This document shows positions 7,326 through 7,457 of a DNA stretch of 7,457 nt, piece by piece. Numbering within the stretch: the stretch's first letter is position 1; every line of letters begins with the position of its first letter. Below the pieces are notes generated by a model. The model worked only from the letters and a program-made list of their open reading frames with translations. It ran no database searches and had not been told where the DNA came from. Made by a program: the position numbers and the translations under genes. This DNA comes from Rhodoferax sp. (lineage in GTDB: Bacteria; Pseudomonadota; Gammaproteobacteria; Burkholderiales; Burkholderiaceae), in NCBI GenBank assembly GCA_028292075.1, contig JAQGNA010000268.1, positions 1 through 7,457 of the forward strand, in the 5' to 3' direction.

Positions 7326-7457
7326 TCACAAGCCCCTTGCCGCAACCGCTGGCGAAAGGTTGCCCTCGTGCACCGGCGTCTGGCCAGCCATTTCCCGGGC
7401 CAGCCACCGGTCGAGCCGGCGCAGGCGCCAGGCATGGATGAGGAACGCGCAGGCGGC
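7326..7457 (-). CDS. C-terminal end of a probable DUF969 membrane protein (partial)
   Basis: The minus-strand frame is open from the window edge (7457) to TGA at 7328-7326, giving 43 residues. It begins AACAFLIHAWRLRRLDRWLA, which looks like the end of a last membrane helix followed by a basic cytoplasmic stretch, and ends AVAARGL. The stop lies 2 nt before the DUF979 ATG, and the Shine-Dalgarno of DUF979 is inside this coding end. The identity as DUF969 is inferred from its position, since DUF969 usually precedes DUF979, and from the helix-plus-basic-tail character. The visible part is too short for a firm family call. Confidence 0.6.
   Translation of the reverse strand, partial: AACAFLIHAWRLRRLDRWLAREMAGQTPVHEGNLSPAVAARGL
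7333..7338 (-). promoter_or_regulatory. Ribosome binding site of the DUF979 gene
   Basis: AAGGGG on the minus strand lies 9 nt upstream of the ATG at 7323 and within the 3' end of the preceding gene. It supports the 318-residue start over the longer frame beginning at 7407. Confidence 0.65.

Overview
The window is GC-rich, gene-dense DNA with almost no intergenic space. Its codon use and gene types suggest a betaproteobacterium, probably Burkholderiales and perhaps Comamonadaceae-like. This placement is an inference from composition and from remembered similarity of the protein families, not from a marker gene. I saw no rRNA, tRNA, insertion sequence, CRISPR array or attachment site.

Layout. 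Bases 1-2182 (+) hold most of a large FUSC-family (YccS/AaeB-like) inner-membrane protein whose 5' end lies outside the window. After a 63-bp convergent gap, everything else is on the minus strand and forms one compact operon transcribed from right to left: the 3' end of a DUF969 membrane-protein gene (7326-7457, cut by the window edge), DUF979 membrane protein (6367-7323), pxpA (5592-6359), a fused pxpB-pxpC (3982-5592) and a biotin carboxylase/biotin carrier fusion protein (2246-3985). The junctions are a 2-nt gap, a 7-nt gap, a 1-nt TGATG overlap and a 4-nt ATGA overlap, so the genes are almost certainly co-transcribed and largely translationally coupled. The promoter must lie beyond the right edge.

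How the genes work together. PxpA, PxpB and PxpC make up the prokaryotic ATP-dependent 5-oxoprolinase, which opens L-5-oxoproline (pyroglutamate) to L-glutamate. DUF969 and DUF979 proteins are the predicted 5-oxoproline importer that often travels with these genes. The window therefore reads as an uptake-plus-hydrolysis unit for 5-oxoproline or a related lactam.

The most interesting part is the fifth gene. It supplies biotin carboxylase and a biotinylated carrier domain but no carboxyltransferase. PxpB and PxpC are homologous to the two halves of the carboxyltransferase domain of urea carboxylase (the KipI/KipA fold). Together the BC-BCCP protein and PxpBC contain all the domain types of urea carboxylase, split over two polypeptides. 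This raises the untested possibility that this version of the system works through a carboxy-biotin step.
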